Shown here: in pieces, positions 53,618 to 62,832 of the stretch
How the letters are laid out: every line of letters begins with the position of its first letter
Position numbering within the stretch: position 1 is the stretch's first letter
Assembly (NCBI GenBank): GCA_023334545.1
Contig: JAADVB010000018.1
Location: forward strand, 1 to 64,000
Length of the DNA: 64,000 bases
Source: Salisapilia sapeloensis
Lineage: Eukaryota > Oomycota > Peronosporomycetes > Peronosporales > Salisapiliaceae
Reading direction: 5' to 3'
The notes under the pieces: generated by a model
Told to the model about the DNA's origin: nothing
The model's input: only the letters and a program-made list of their open reading frames with translations
The model's database searches: none
Program-made: the position numbers and the translations under genes

Positions 53618-54919
53618 TTACAGCGTGAATTCGAGCGCCGGATGCTCGTCCTGCTTGTCGCTCGCATAGCCCCGGTTCTCGGCCTGCATTTCTCCCAAAT
53701 GCTGCTTCGCTGCTTCCGTCATAAACGCCTCACCACTGCGAACCATCCGATGGAGCGTCGTGCGAGGGATACCAGTGGCCGAAGCAGCACTACGCAACGT
53801 CGTCTTCTTATCCAAAGGCAGCTCCGCTAACTTCTTCATGCGTTCCTCGAAATCTTTCCGCTTTCGTCCACAATTCGATCGTTTCGATGGCACGTCCGTC
53901 GGCATGACAAAGTGAGAACTACCGTTGCCATTACCCTCGAAAAAGTCTTTTCGCGTCTCCATCGCCAAGTGCCATAGACGAGAGACGGTCGCGCGATGGA
54001 CATTATAGCGCTCGGCAATGTCTTTCACAGCACCTCGTCGAAGCTTACCATCCGGTGCTTCTCGACCGAGAGCACTTAGAATCGACGCACGTTCGACAGT
54101 CTTCAGGTCCTTGCGACGATTCAACGGGGCGGTGTTCTTATTCTTTTGCGACATATCCACTTGCGAATGGATAGATTGGTCCGATTCCATGTCCATGGGC
54201 ATCTTAATCGGCTCCGTCGAAAACGCAGAGGACATCACGTCGGTCTCCATGTGTCCTTCCTCCTTCTTCGGTTTCTTGCTGCGCGTGAGACGATGGAGCG
54301 TAGCACGTGGGATGCCAGTGGCTTGAGACGCCTGGCGCAGACTCGCGCGTTGAGCCGGGTTCAAAGCATTGTACGCTGCCATGCGCTGCTCATAGTCCTT
54401 GCGCTTCCGACCGCAGTTCGAGCGGTTCGTCGGCAACGGTGTGGCCGGTCGACCAAGCGCTCTCTGCTCTTGCGACAGTTTCCACAGACGACTGATAGTA
54501 GCACGATTCACATTAAAGCGCGTAGCAACGTCCTTCACGGCGCCGTAACGTAGCTTTCGATTTTCAAACTGCTCTTGCAGGGCGTGGACGATGGCGTCTC
54601 TCTGGGCGCTATCAAGGTCGCGTCGGCGCGTGGGAAGTCGCTGGCCAGACTTGGAGTACTTGATCTTTTCCACAGGCGCTTGTTCGTCCGGCATATCCGG
54701 CATCGGGACGTAGGCCGACGCCGGGACAGTGAATTCGTCCGGCAAGTTTTGCGTCGCGGAGGGCCCGAGTCCCGTCGCGGAAGATTGTCCGAACGAGTTG
54801 GTGGAACTCGGCATGGACGCAGCGGCATGTGCGACTAGATCTTCCACGGATGCCGCGGCACCTTCGCTCGCAATGGAAAGCGACGTTAGGTCATTCCCGC
54901 GCTCCATAGTTCCGTCCAT
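53618..54919 (-). CDS. Tandem mariner-transposase-type HTH protein (no DDE domain)
   Basis: Single exon, 433 residues. Two copies of a roughly 140-residue module occur in one protein: first RRRDLDSAQRDAIVHALQEQ with GAVKDVATRFNVNRATISRLW, then RRKDLKTVERASILSALGRE with GAVKDIAERYNVHRATVSRLW. Each is followed by (S/R)NCGRKRKD(Y/F)E(E/Q)RM and a second helix-turn-helix (QATGIPRATLHRL; SATGIPRTTLHRM). This layout is the paired-HTH DNA-binding region (DUF7769 plus second HTH) at the front of plant and oomycete mariner-like transposases. No catalytic DDE/D domain follows; the protein stops after a 35-residue tail. It looks like a domesticated transposase DNA-binding region turned into a host DNA-binding protein. 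The N-terminal 80 residues are acidic and Ser/Pro-rich. Confidence 0.8.
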   Translation of the reverse strand: MDGTMERGNDLTSLSIASEGAAASVEDLVAHAAASMPSSTNSFGQSSATGLGPSATQNLPDEFTVPASAYVPMPDMPDEQAPVEKIKYSKSGQRLPTRRRDLDSAQRDAIVHALQEQFENRKLRYGAVKDVATRFNVNRATISRLWKLSQEQRALGRPATPLPTNRSNCGRKRKDYEQRMAAYNALNPAQRASLRQASQATGIPRATLHRLTRSKKPKKEEGHMETDVMSSAFSTEPIKMPMDMESDQSIHSQVDMSQKNKNTAPLNRRKDLKTVERASILSALGREAPDGKLRRGAVKDIAERYNVHRATVSRLWHLAMETRKDFFEGNGNGSSHFVMPTDVPSKRSNCGRKRKDFEERMKKLAELPLDKKTTLRSAASATGIPRTTLHRMVRSGEAFMTEAAKQHLGEMQAENRGYASDKQDEHPALEFTL

Positions 54920-55092
54920 TTTTTTTCAAACGGGAATGGGCGTTCTTTTATGAGGCGTAAGGAAAGACGGATTATGGACCACGCGTTCTTCTTGCACTCA
55001 AAAGTTTTCACCTACTTGGATTTATCTTGCGTTTAGTATGGCTGTTTGGATGCTTCGATTATAGGCATTTTAGCCAATGAAAGAGTGGTAAG
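54920..55092. promoter_or_regulatory. Divergent promoter, HTH protein and MYB genes
   Basis: 173 bases separate the start codons of two oppositely oriented DNA-binding protein genes. No specific element is recognised. Confidence 0.4.
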
Positions 55093-55689
55093 ATGATGGA
55101 ATTAAACCAATGGGAAGGGATGCGATCTTGGAAGGTTGTGAGGAAATTGATGTCGACTGTGTTGATGGACAAGTGGAGTGGAAGTAGGAAGGGTAGTAGG
55201 ATGGGAAAGCAACGGAAATCACCGACGAAATGGAGTGCTAAAGAGGATCGAGATTTGTGGAAACTAGTGAGGCAGTTTGGTGCGAAGCACTGGACGATGA
55301 TCGGTGGGAAGATGCATGGGAAGACTGGGAAGCAGTGTCGAGAGCGATGGCGGAATCAGTTGGACCCGAAGATATGTAAAGAGCCTTGGAATACGGACGA
55401 AGACCTTATCTTGCAAAAGGCGCATGCTATCTACGGGAATCGATGGTCGATGATTGCAACTTTATTGCCAGGAAGAACCGATAACTCGGTCAAGAACCGA
55501 TGGAACTCAAGTCCCCATCGAAATGTACTTGGAAACTCACCCGAACGAGCCACTCGAGACTATGGTGTAGGCTACGTGGATTCCAAGGTCCACCCTTCAA
55601 ACCAATCGGAAGAAAAGATGGAAGCGAAAGAATCTCTAAACATACTAGCCGACGTAGCAGACATGCTTCAAGCCACCACGAAAGTATAG
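55093..55689 (+). CDS. R2R3 MYB-type DNA-binding protein
   Basis: A single-exon gene of 198 residues. After a 48-residue basic N-terminus (RKGSRMGKQRKSPTK) come two MYB repeats: KWSAKEDRDLWKLVRQFGAK with HWTMIGGKMHGKTGKQCRER, and PWNTDEDLILQKAHAIYGNR with WSMIATLLPGRTDNSVKNRW. The regularly spaced tryptophans and the recognition helices (GKQCRERW, DNSVKNRW) match R2R3 MYB. It should bind DNA and regulate transcription; the target genes are unknown. The C-terminal 45 residues are acidic and helical (ESLNILADVADMLQATTKV). The first in-frame ATG (55093) and another at 55096 are adjacent, so the start may shift by one residue. Confidence 0.88.
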   Translation: MMELNQWEGMRSWKVVRKLMSTVLMDKWSGSRKGSRMGKQRKSPTKWSAKEDRDLWKLVRQFGAKHWTMIGGKMHGKTGKQCRERWRNQLDPKICKEPWNTDEDLILQKAHAIYGNRWSMIATLLPGRTDNSVKNRWNSSPHRNVLGNSPERATRDYGVGYVDSKVHPSNQSEEKMEAKESLNILADVADMLQATTKV

Positions 55690-56011
55690 CTCTATTTAGT
55701 CGTAGCGTCATACATGGCCATTTTCATGCGTATTATCGTGTCTTGTCGGTTCTCAGATTTGGTCAATAAATGGATACTTTGGGAAAAAACTGTCTTCAAT
55801 GTTCATGATATCTACCAAGTGTAACCCTGCCTCTATACCTTCTACACCTCCTTTTATCAATGCTTCGTTCCTACAAAGAAAACAGATCGGATGCTGCTTG
55901 GATATCATGTCGTCAAACGACGCTTCAAGGTTTCCTAGGGGTGAATACTTTTGATGTAGCTACATATCGGCCGATCGACGTAACGACCAGATCACGAAAC
56001 GGGAGGTAGAG
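55690..56011. other. Intergenic gap
   Basis: About 320 bases between MYB and the phosphatidylinositol synthase gene; no coding frame or repeat, presumed promoter of the latter. Confidence 0.4.
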
Positions 56012-56773
56012 ATGGCAGATAAGACAACCCCAGAGCATGTCCTTGTGTACATTCCCAACCTCATCGGGTATGCTCGAGTCGTGCTAGCACTCTACAGCTT
56101 CTGGGTCGCATTGTCTGACTACAAGACGAGCGTCCTGTGCTACTTTCTAAGCTTTGCTTGCGACTACTTTGACGGCTTTTTCGCCCGCTTGTTTCACCAA
56201 AGTACCTATTTGCTCGATTATATACAGGACCCGAGTCTATTGGCAACACTATACTAAATCGATATGCACAGCATCGTCGTTTGGCGCTGTCCTCGATATG
56301 GTCACCGATCGGTAGCATCCACTCTGTATAATAAATGGCCATGAAGCTAATGATAGGATAGATGTGCGACGGCAGGATTGCTCTTGATCCTTTCGAATTT
56401 GTATCCACAGTACATGCACTTGTTCCTGTTTGCGCTCATGTTGGATTTCTCCAGCCATTGGATCCATATGTACTCCTCTCGTGGCCATCACAAGACTGTG
56501 GATGAAGATCGTAATTGGCTTTTGAAGACATACTACGCTACCTATCCTCTCTTCGCCTACTGCTGCGTCGGAGCGGAACTTACTTACATTACCATGTACG
56601 TCCTGCACTTCGATCCGGACCTCGCGATCCCTTTCACGTCGTTCCCACTTGCCACCTTTTGCTACTACGTCTGTCTCCCAGCCTGTGTCCTCAAGAACAT
56701 TGTGAACGTTGCTCAGCTCTGCAGTGCTTCCTACTCCATCGCTCAACGTGACGCGGAGGAGAAGAACAAATAG
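56012..56773 (+). CDS. Phosphatidylinositol synthase (CDP-alcohol phosphatidyltransferase, 3 exons)
   Basis: Transfers phosphatidate from CDP-diacylglycerol to myo-inositol in the ER membrane. Exons 56012-56201, 56272-56311 and 56362-56773 (introns 70 and 50 nt) give 213 residues. The start (VYIPNLIGYARVVLALYSFW) is typical of PIS. Splicing assembles the CDP-alcohol motif: DYFDGFFARLFHQ joined through TSSFGAVLDMVTDR, so D-G-x2-A-R-x8-G-x3-D-x3-D is complete. The 40-base second exon carries most of it. Downstream spans include YMHLFLFALMLDFSSHWIHM, where the W-x-x-M/Y follows family homologues. Its stop lies 35 bases from the stop of the convergent otubain gene. Confidence 0.92.
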
Positions 56774-56808
56774 GTTTGGTAAGAGAAATGAAATGAGATT
56801 GAAACGAT

Positions 56809-57772
56809 CTATGCTTTCGGGTACAGCACGTCGTAGTGGCCAGGGCGATACAGCAGATTGATGCTGACATTTTCTCTCGATCCGCTCCATTCGTCGTTAT
56901 TTGGAGAGCAAATGTAGCTCTGCAATTCGTCTCCTTCCTTGGTGCTCCCATCGAGATACTCGATACGAACGCCGATGCCGAGAGCTTCCGTCAATGCTGC
57001 AATCTGAGGCTGATCACACTCTTTCCCCACCGGTTCCACCTGCCTAAAAGTTAGTACTGCCTTATTAGGAATGATTTAAATAGCATACTTCGGCTGTGCA
57101 GAATTTATCCACGTCCATGCCAGGGAATAGACCGGCGATAAAAGGTAGAAACTGCTCCTTATGCTGCTTCAAGTATCCTGCAGTTAATAGTCGCATGTAC
57201 CACACCTGTGTCAACTGTCAGTATGTATATCATGATGATCTGTATGGCAATGTACAATGTACTCGGCTTCTCCACCGACAGTCTGGAAATCTTGAACTAG
57301 AATGGAATTAGATTTGGCTCGTGAATATGCTACTAAAGAACATACCTAGTTCTGCATGAGATCGAGAGTCCATGGAAGCTAAGTAATCAACGAAGGTTTC
57401 CCAAAAGTCTCCAAATGCGACTTCTTCATACCCGACGTCCACGAGTGCTGATTTGGAATTATGAATCGTTTGTTGTAGATGCTTGAGCATCGCTGCATTC
57501 TCCTTGGAATTGTCTTCTGACGGCAAAAGTTTCTCACATAAGGCAAAGATAAACGCTCGGAAGAAACAATTGCCATCTCGACGCACGCGACGCATGCTGT
57601 CATAGCGTCGAGCCAGCGCGTCGATACCAGGGAGGAAACGACCGCCTGCATTGTCAGCGTACTCTGGACGAAGGCCTTCTACAGGCTCAATATCGCCCAC
57701 CAGTGCGCTTTGATCAGCAGTCTCATTGAGAAAGTCTTGATGAGCTTGGATATCCACCTCGTTCGAGCTCAT
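56809..57772 (-). CDS. Otubain-type deubiquitinase (4 exons)
   Basis: Exons 57772-57346, 57296-57256, 57205-57089 and 57039-56809 (introns 49-50 nt) give 271 residues. OTU-family cysteine protease that removes ubiquitin, typically Lys48-linked chains, from substrates. The catalytic Asp66 and Cys69 lie in VRRDGNCFFRAF and the His263 in RPGHYDVLYPK near the end. Other otubain signatures are EYIVWYMRLLTAGYL and FCTAEVEPVGKECDQPQIAA. The frame is open 18 codons upstream of ATG 57772, but that extension starts with GTG, so the inner ATG is used. Very short exon 2 (41 bases) is supported by phase and by the family motif it completes. Confidence 0.93.
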
Positions 57773-58131
57773 TTCTACTTGAAGATTAGTGGGAACGATC
57801 CTTTGCTTCGAGTACACATATGGCACCGTCTCAGAGTAAAAGATTATTCTTAGAGTAGTGTTGACAGGTTGATGATCGATGCTGGTTTGTACTAGAGTTA
57901 TTGATAATCAAAATAGAATTGGTAGTATTGGCTAGCGCTGTCCACTATGTGCAGTGATCGAGCATTGGAAAAGTTTTAATAGTCAATAGAGTATTTTTCG
58001 CGCACATTGGAGAAATGCAAAGCCGATCAAAAAGGCGAATGTAGGGATGTGAGTTATTGATTTATCTCTTTAAAATAAAAAGGTAGTCCTGCATCCCGCT
58101 GTTGCTTGCAATTGGCAAATAGTTAGATCAG
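57773..58131. other. Intergenic gap
   Basis: About 360 bases containing the otubain promoter and the 3' untranslated end of the large minus-strand gene; no gene or repeat seen. Confidence 0.4.
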
Positions 58132-61100
58132 TTACTGTGATTGCGGCCTGGTTTTCGATGTATCCGCTAAGTGTTTATTATAGTCCTTCAATGCAGTCTT
58201 CAGACGAGCTTCCCATGCTGATGTACTGCAATCCAACTCAAGTATTGGGTCATCTAAGATCTCTCTTAAAGTTTCTAGAGCCACATGGATGGGAATGAGA
58301 GGTAGCTGTAGGGATCTCAGTAACTGTTTCATCTTTCTTGCAAGAAGTCGACGTCTGCTACTTGATTCATCGTCCCAACGGAACTGGCACAATCTATTCT
58401 CTGTTTGCCGCCAAAAAGCATCGAGGATACCATGTATGCACATTAAATGGGCGTCAATATGATTAAACGTCATCTTATCCATACACTGCCTTTTAGAACT
58501 ATCCGATATCCTTTCTGAAGTGTCCATCTCAAGGATGTGAGTCAAGATAGACTCATACCGCGCTTGACTATGCAGGTTGAAATGATGCTCAGTTGTTGTG
58601 GTTTGAAAGTCAGGCTTTCTCCATCGTATTTGGATTGATGTGAATAGCAAGTATACCATATGAAGACGCTTCTGTTCAGCTTTTTCATCGGATTCAGACA
58701 TATTTTTAAGATGATGAAAAAGGAAAGGGCCAATACAGTGATTGTAGAGTATCAGATGAACTGCTTCCCATCTGTCTTCCTGTCGAATCGACTGCAGTCG
58801 TGCACAATGGCCGGCTGCCAAATGTTGGCATAAGGAGGCAATGGTGCGAGGTAGTTTATGTATTCTTGCATCGATACATTGAACAATGTCTTCATGGATA
58901 TTAGTAATGGATGATTCAGAGACCATGCTTTGTTTGAGTTCCCTCCATAGCTCATGTAGAAAGACCTGACCTTCCTGAGTACAAAATGCTACTAGTACTA
59001 GGCTCGCGGGACTCGGCCACTTGAATAAATGATTATATCCATTTGCATTTGTAGAAAAAGTAGTTTGATACTCGTCTTCAATCACCTTCATCACAAATAT
59101 AACTGTCAAGTCGTTGGTGCTTAAAAGAGGCAAAATAACTCGTAAGCAGTACAGACCAATCGACATGCCGTGTAAACTACGAATTGATGCCTGCGTCGTG
59201 GCGACGTATAGTGCTGTTGCCAGTTCTAAATCAGGTTGAAGAATCCTGTCATGTAAGCTGTTTAGCAACACCGAGTATTCATAATCGTTTTGTGCCGTTT
59301 CCAAGGCAAGCTGTTGATAGCGTTTTTCATAAGTTTTTCGACGTTTCATGCCTGCTCTTCGGCAGCAACAACAAAATGCACAGAATCTAATGTGACAACA
59401 AGAAGCATTGGACATGATGATGCAGCCAGACACTACTGTGATAAGCAACCACAAGAGATTGTCAAGTGCAGTCGTGATATTCGTAATTGCAGCAATTTCG
59501 TCAGAGGTGTTTGCTTGCTCTTCTGCACTATACTGTACATTGCAACGTACTGTAGCAGTGTAATCGTTATTGAATGACAGCTTTTTAATGGAAATCTCGA
59601 AAGTGTTTTTGTGCTTTTTGTTCCATGTGAACAAAGAGTAATCCCGGAAGTGGAGATGATGAAGTCCGTATTGGATGCTTTCTTTGAATCCAACTATCTT
59701 GACGAAGGACGCGTCAAATTCCCGATCAGTGAGTTTGTAAATGAGGGTCACATTCTGCTTGACATTTTCATAATCCATGTCTGCCGATACAACATAATCG
59801 CAGTTCCCATTCATTGGGCACTTCATTAGAATATCTTCGTCGGTAGGATTCAAGTTTGGAATTTCAAAAGTGGAAACGCTATCCATCGACTGAAGCACGA
59901 CCTCATACTGGTCTTTAATGCTGTCTGTGTCAACAAATGCGATAGGAGTAGATGTTACAGCTCCTCTTCCTGCTGATGAATTAAACGTAAAAGGTGGAAT
60001 AATCAGCAGCTCATTCTCACCTCCAAATACTTTAATAGATACGCTTCTTGTTATCGAATGTAACTTGGGTAAGTCGGATACATTAATATATGCTTCATAC
60101 CCGAATATCTTATACCCGAAGTGGTCCAAATCTTTAGAATTTGTGGTATGACTTTTGTTTTTAGCGGAGTTATAATAATCTTGATCGGGGATATACAGAA
60201 CCCTTCCGTTTGTATCTGTTATATGGTGTGATTGTCTAGTCAAGCGACCGCCAATTGCATCAAACAATGATAGTGTTGTTTGATTCCCTGCGCTGTCGAT
60301 AAACTGATATAAATGTCCATGCCTTGGAAAATAATTAATATCATACTTAATATGAGCACCTAAAAGTGGCCAGAAAGGTTCGACATCGTGTAATGTCACA
60401 AGCCGAATAGAGTTTTCCTCGAGTTCCAGCGTGCCAATATCGAGAACACTATGATCACTACAGTCAGGTGATGGCTCAAAAATAAATTGTATCTTGGCTA
60501 TTTCAGAAATTGGTCCATGCTCTTCTTCACTTAGTTGATACCACAATTCATCTGCAACTGCATGAGCTGTAGACATGTTTAAGTCCCACCCATGATAAAC
60601 GTACAGCAGCTCAGTCGAGAACTGCTTGACGCCAGTATCTCTGTCATAGATCTGTGATGTTCGGGCCGCGGTGGGATCAACATGGCTCTGAAAGCAGACC
60701 GTATTATTCATCGGCGAAAGATTGCAATCGTATAGCCGACCGTACTTTGGTAATCGTATAATCCTTACAAACTGCTTCCTATTCAAATGCTTTGCACCTT
60801 TTTCCATACCTTTGTCCCTTGCCTGCTCATCTATGGATTCACCTGCAAGATTCATATACACTGGAGTCGCCTTTTTTACTGCTATCGACTGGTTTAGGCG
60901 CTTAAGCCGTGGTACATCACTGACAGGATCAACAAAGATATCAATTGATCCGTTTACCAATGGGAGACTTTCAAGATTGCTGTTTCTCCATCCTGCGAAT
61001 GATATACTGGCATAAGGCTCTTTGCGTCGTGAAAAAGCGATTGGGTTTGGTAGTGGCAAGTTGTCATTGTTTTGGCCAGTCTCGGGATAAAAATAAATGT

Positions 61101-62802
61101 AGCGTTGATGTGCTTTTGGAAGCATTTGAAACTCTTCCAGCGTGCTTTCATTAATAGCTTTCTTATCTGGATATAAGAGCAGGTGACCAAATTCAGGATA
61201 TGTCTTTAACTGAAGCTGATAGTCGTCATAAACAGACAGGAACTGAGTCAAATCAAGCATGACAAGCTCATCTTCTTTTATGTTTACCGTGCGCTTTCGA
61301 GTAGGAAGCAGTCGTGAAGGTAATAGATACGCCCAGTTATTTGCTTTGACCATACTTTCGTCCAGGGATCTGTTGTATATGGCAAACTGAAAGATGTCGA
61401 AGTTCAATGGTGATGTGTTGTTGATGACAGCAGATTCCTGGCTTGCCGCACCGACTTTCTTTAACATCTTATCCTTTAAATCGATCTTAGCTTCTTGGCT
61501 CTCTAGCTGTGCATCTCGAAGCGCATTCATGGCGTAATCCACAATTGCCTCACCGTGCTCTTTCTTAAACTCGTCTATCTCTTCACGCATTAAAGCAAAC
61601 GGAGTATCCTCATTAAGTGGTGGAAGCTTGAAGCCAAGAATGTCAACTATGAAAGACTTTCCTTGAAAAAGCTGCATAGAATCGGGTACTTCAGGTCCGT
61701 CAAATCGTAGCAACTTCTGTCGAAGGAAATTTCGAAGCTGCTCTGTGGCGTTTAGCTCTCCAGGAGAGCGATAAATTCGCTCTGGAGCAACTGTGTAACG
61801 AGCCTTGCGCTTACTGAAGGATGGGTTGTACCCAAGGAACAATTGATAGTTTCCACGAATGCTGTCGAGATATAATGCGCTTGTCGATGGGCTTTTTGTG
61901 CTAGTCACAGAGCATTCTTTTAGTTCTAGTGTGACTGGGTCCGCGTAGCTGACAGTAAACGTCGCAGGCCAAACTGATAACACCGTGTCTGGACTTGTTG
62001 CAACAACTAGTCTGACGACTGGAACAGGTTCCGATAAGTTGTGGTGAAAGGGTAAGCGACACGATTGATCTCCGTCAATAGCTTTATGTAGTAACTCGTG
62101 GCAAGCTACAACTCCATTTTCTACTATGGGCAGAAAATATCGTAGTGCGGGGATGCCATCACTGGTAACTAAGATTTGGAAGCCATAGTCAGTGCACTCG
62201 TTGTATTCGTTTCCAATAGCAAGTATCGTCATGTAATCACTGTCGTTTTCACCAGTAATATGGTGAGGCCTAAGTACGATCTCGAACGTCATGCCACTAC
62301 TTTCACGGTGGGGGCTTAGGACGGATGAGAAGAAGCTACTAGCAATCGTCGCTTTCGAGGAAGTCAATAGACCGAACATACTACTTGATGGATTAGATTG
62401 AAGACGAATGCCAAGTTGATTATCATGCGCTTCCGTGTGGGGGTTTGTCACGCCTTTCGCAGATACTCGTAACGATCCGAACGGACATTGCAAAGATGTT
62501 TTTAAATCGGCAGGACTGACTTGATATTGCTTTATTCGTCCATCCACTAGGGATGAATTGTCAAACGTATACAGACACAGTAAAGCATCACGACCTGGCT
62601 CCTGAAAGAAAGCGTTCAATGCATAATCACCACGTGCAACTTGGAGTAAGGCAATCAGTGTCAAGATAATAATACCTGCCACCATCCTTTTCAGCTGGAC
62701 TTTCGTTTGTGTATCATGCAAGTAAACGCTTTGAAAAAGACGTGAAAGTAAATTGGCAACTTTGATCACTTCTTGCATAATCTCTTTCAACACTACCTCC
62801 AT
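58132..62802 (-). CDS. Large single-pass receptor-like protein with possible RasGAP-like cytoplasmic region
   Basis: Single exon, 1,556 residues. Met40 (62685) starts a good signal peptide (VAGIIILTLIALLQVARG), so the true start may be there. The N-terminal luminal part looks like a LamG/concanavalin-type fold (MTFEIVLRPHHITG; DYGFQILVTSDGIPALRYF). Several units resembling bacterial-type tandem-95/VCBS repeats follow (FPRHGHLYQF...NGRVLYIPDQDYYNS). Membrane span at about 1110-1128 (LLWLLITVVSGCIIM), then a Cys/basic stop-transfer. The cytoplasmic 1220-1400 region is all-helical and resembles RasGAP: HLFKWPSPASLVLVAFCTQE and GQVFLHELWRELKQSMV align with the LFR..S.A.K and yL...L.p.l blocks, with Lys where the Arg finger should be. 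The RasGAP assignment is weak. The upstream neighbour's stop is only 30 bases before the first ATG. Confidence 0.7.
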   Translation of the reverse strand: MEVVLKEIMQEVIKVANLLSRLFQSVYLHDTQTKVQLKRMVAGIIILTLIALLQVARGDYALNAFFQEPGRDALLCLYTFDNSSLVDGRIKQYQVSPADLKTSLQCPFGSLRVSAKGVTNPHTEAHDNQLGIRLQSNPSSSMFGLLTSSKATIASSFFSSVLSPHRESSGMTFEIVLRPHHITGENDSDYMTILAIGNEYNECTDYGFQILVTSDGIPALRYFLPIVENGVVACHELLHKAIDGDQSCRLPFHHNLSEPVPVVRLVVATSPDTVLSVWPATFTVSYADPVTLELKECSVTSTKSPSTSALYLDSIRGNYQLFLGYNPSFSKRKARYTVAPERIYRSPGELNATEQLRNFLRQKLLRFDGPEVPDSMQLFQGKSFIVDILGFKLPPLNEDTPFALMREEIDEFKKEHGEAIVDYAMNALRDAQLESQEAKIDLKDKMLKKVGAASQESAVINNTSPLNFDIFQFAIYNRSLDESMVKANNWAYLLPSRLLPTRKRTVNIKEDELVMLDLTQFLSVYDDYQLQLKTYPEFGHLLLYPDKKAINESTLEEFQMLPKAHQRYIYFYPETGQNNDNLPLPNPIAFSRRKEPYASISFAGWRNSNLESLPLVNGSIDIFVDPVSDVPRLKRLNQSIAVKKATPVYMNLAGESIDEQARDKGMEKGAKHLNRKQFVRIIRLPKYGRLYDCNLSPMNNTVCFQSHVDPTAARTSQIYDRDTGVKQFSTELLYVYHGWDLNMSTAHAVADELWYQLSEEEHGPISEIAKIQFIFEPSPDCSDHSVLDIGTLELEENSIRLVTLHDVEPFWPLLGAHIKYDINYFPRHGHLYQFIDSAGNQTTLSLFDAIGGRLTRQSHHITDTNGRVLYIPDQDYYNSAKNKSHTTNSKDLDHFGYKIFGYEAYINVSDLPKLHSITRSVSIKVFGGENELLIIPPFTFNSSAGRGAVTSTPIAFVDTDSIKDQYEVVLQSMDSVSTFEIPNLNPTDEDILMKCPMNGNCDYVVSADMDYENVKQNVTLIYKLTDREFDASFVKIVGFKESIQYGLHHLHFRDYSLFTWNKKHKNTFEISIKKLSFNNDYTATVRCNVQYSAEEQANTSDEIAAITNITTALDNLLWLLITVVSGCIIMSNASCCHIRFCAFCCCCRRAGMKRRKTYEKRYQQLALETAQNDYEYSVLLNSLHDRILQPDLELATALYVATTQASIRSLHGMSIGLYCLRVILPLLSTNDLTVIFVMKVIEDEYQTTFSTNANGYNHLFKWPSPASLVLVAFCTQEGQVFLHELWRELKQSMVSESSITNIHEDIVQCIDARIHKLPRTIASLCQHLAAGHCARLQSIRQEDRWEAVHLILYNHCIGPFLFHHLKNMSESDEKAEQKRLHMVYLLFTSIQIRWRKPDFQTTTTEHHFNLHSQARYESILTHILEMDTSERISDSSKRQCMDKMTFNHIDAHLMCIHGILDAFWRQTENRLCQFRWDDESSSRRRLLARKMKQLLRSLQLPLIPIHVALETLREILDDPILELDCSTSAWEARLKTALKDYNKHLADTSKTRPQSQ

Positions 62803-62832
62803 GAAATTGAAATCTGCCGGTGACTTTCACGC

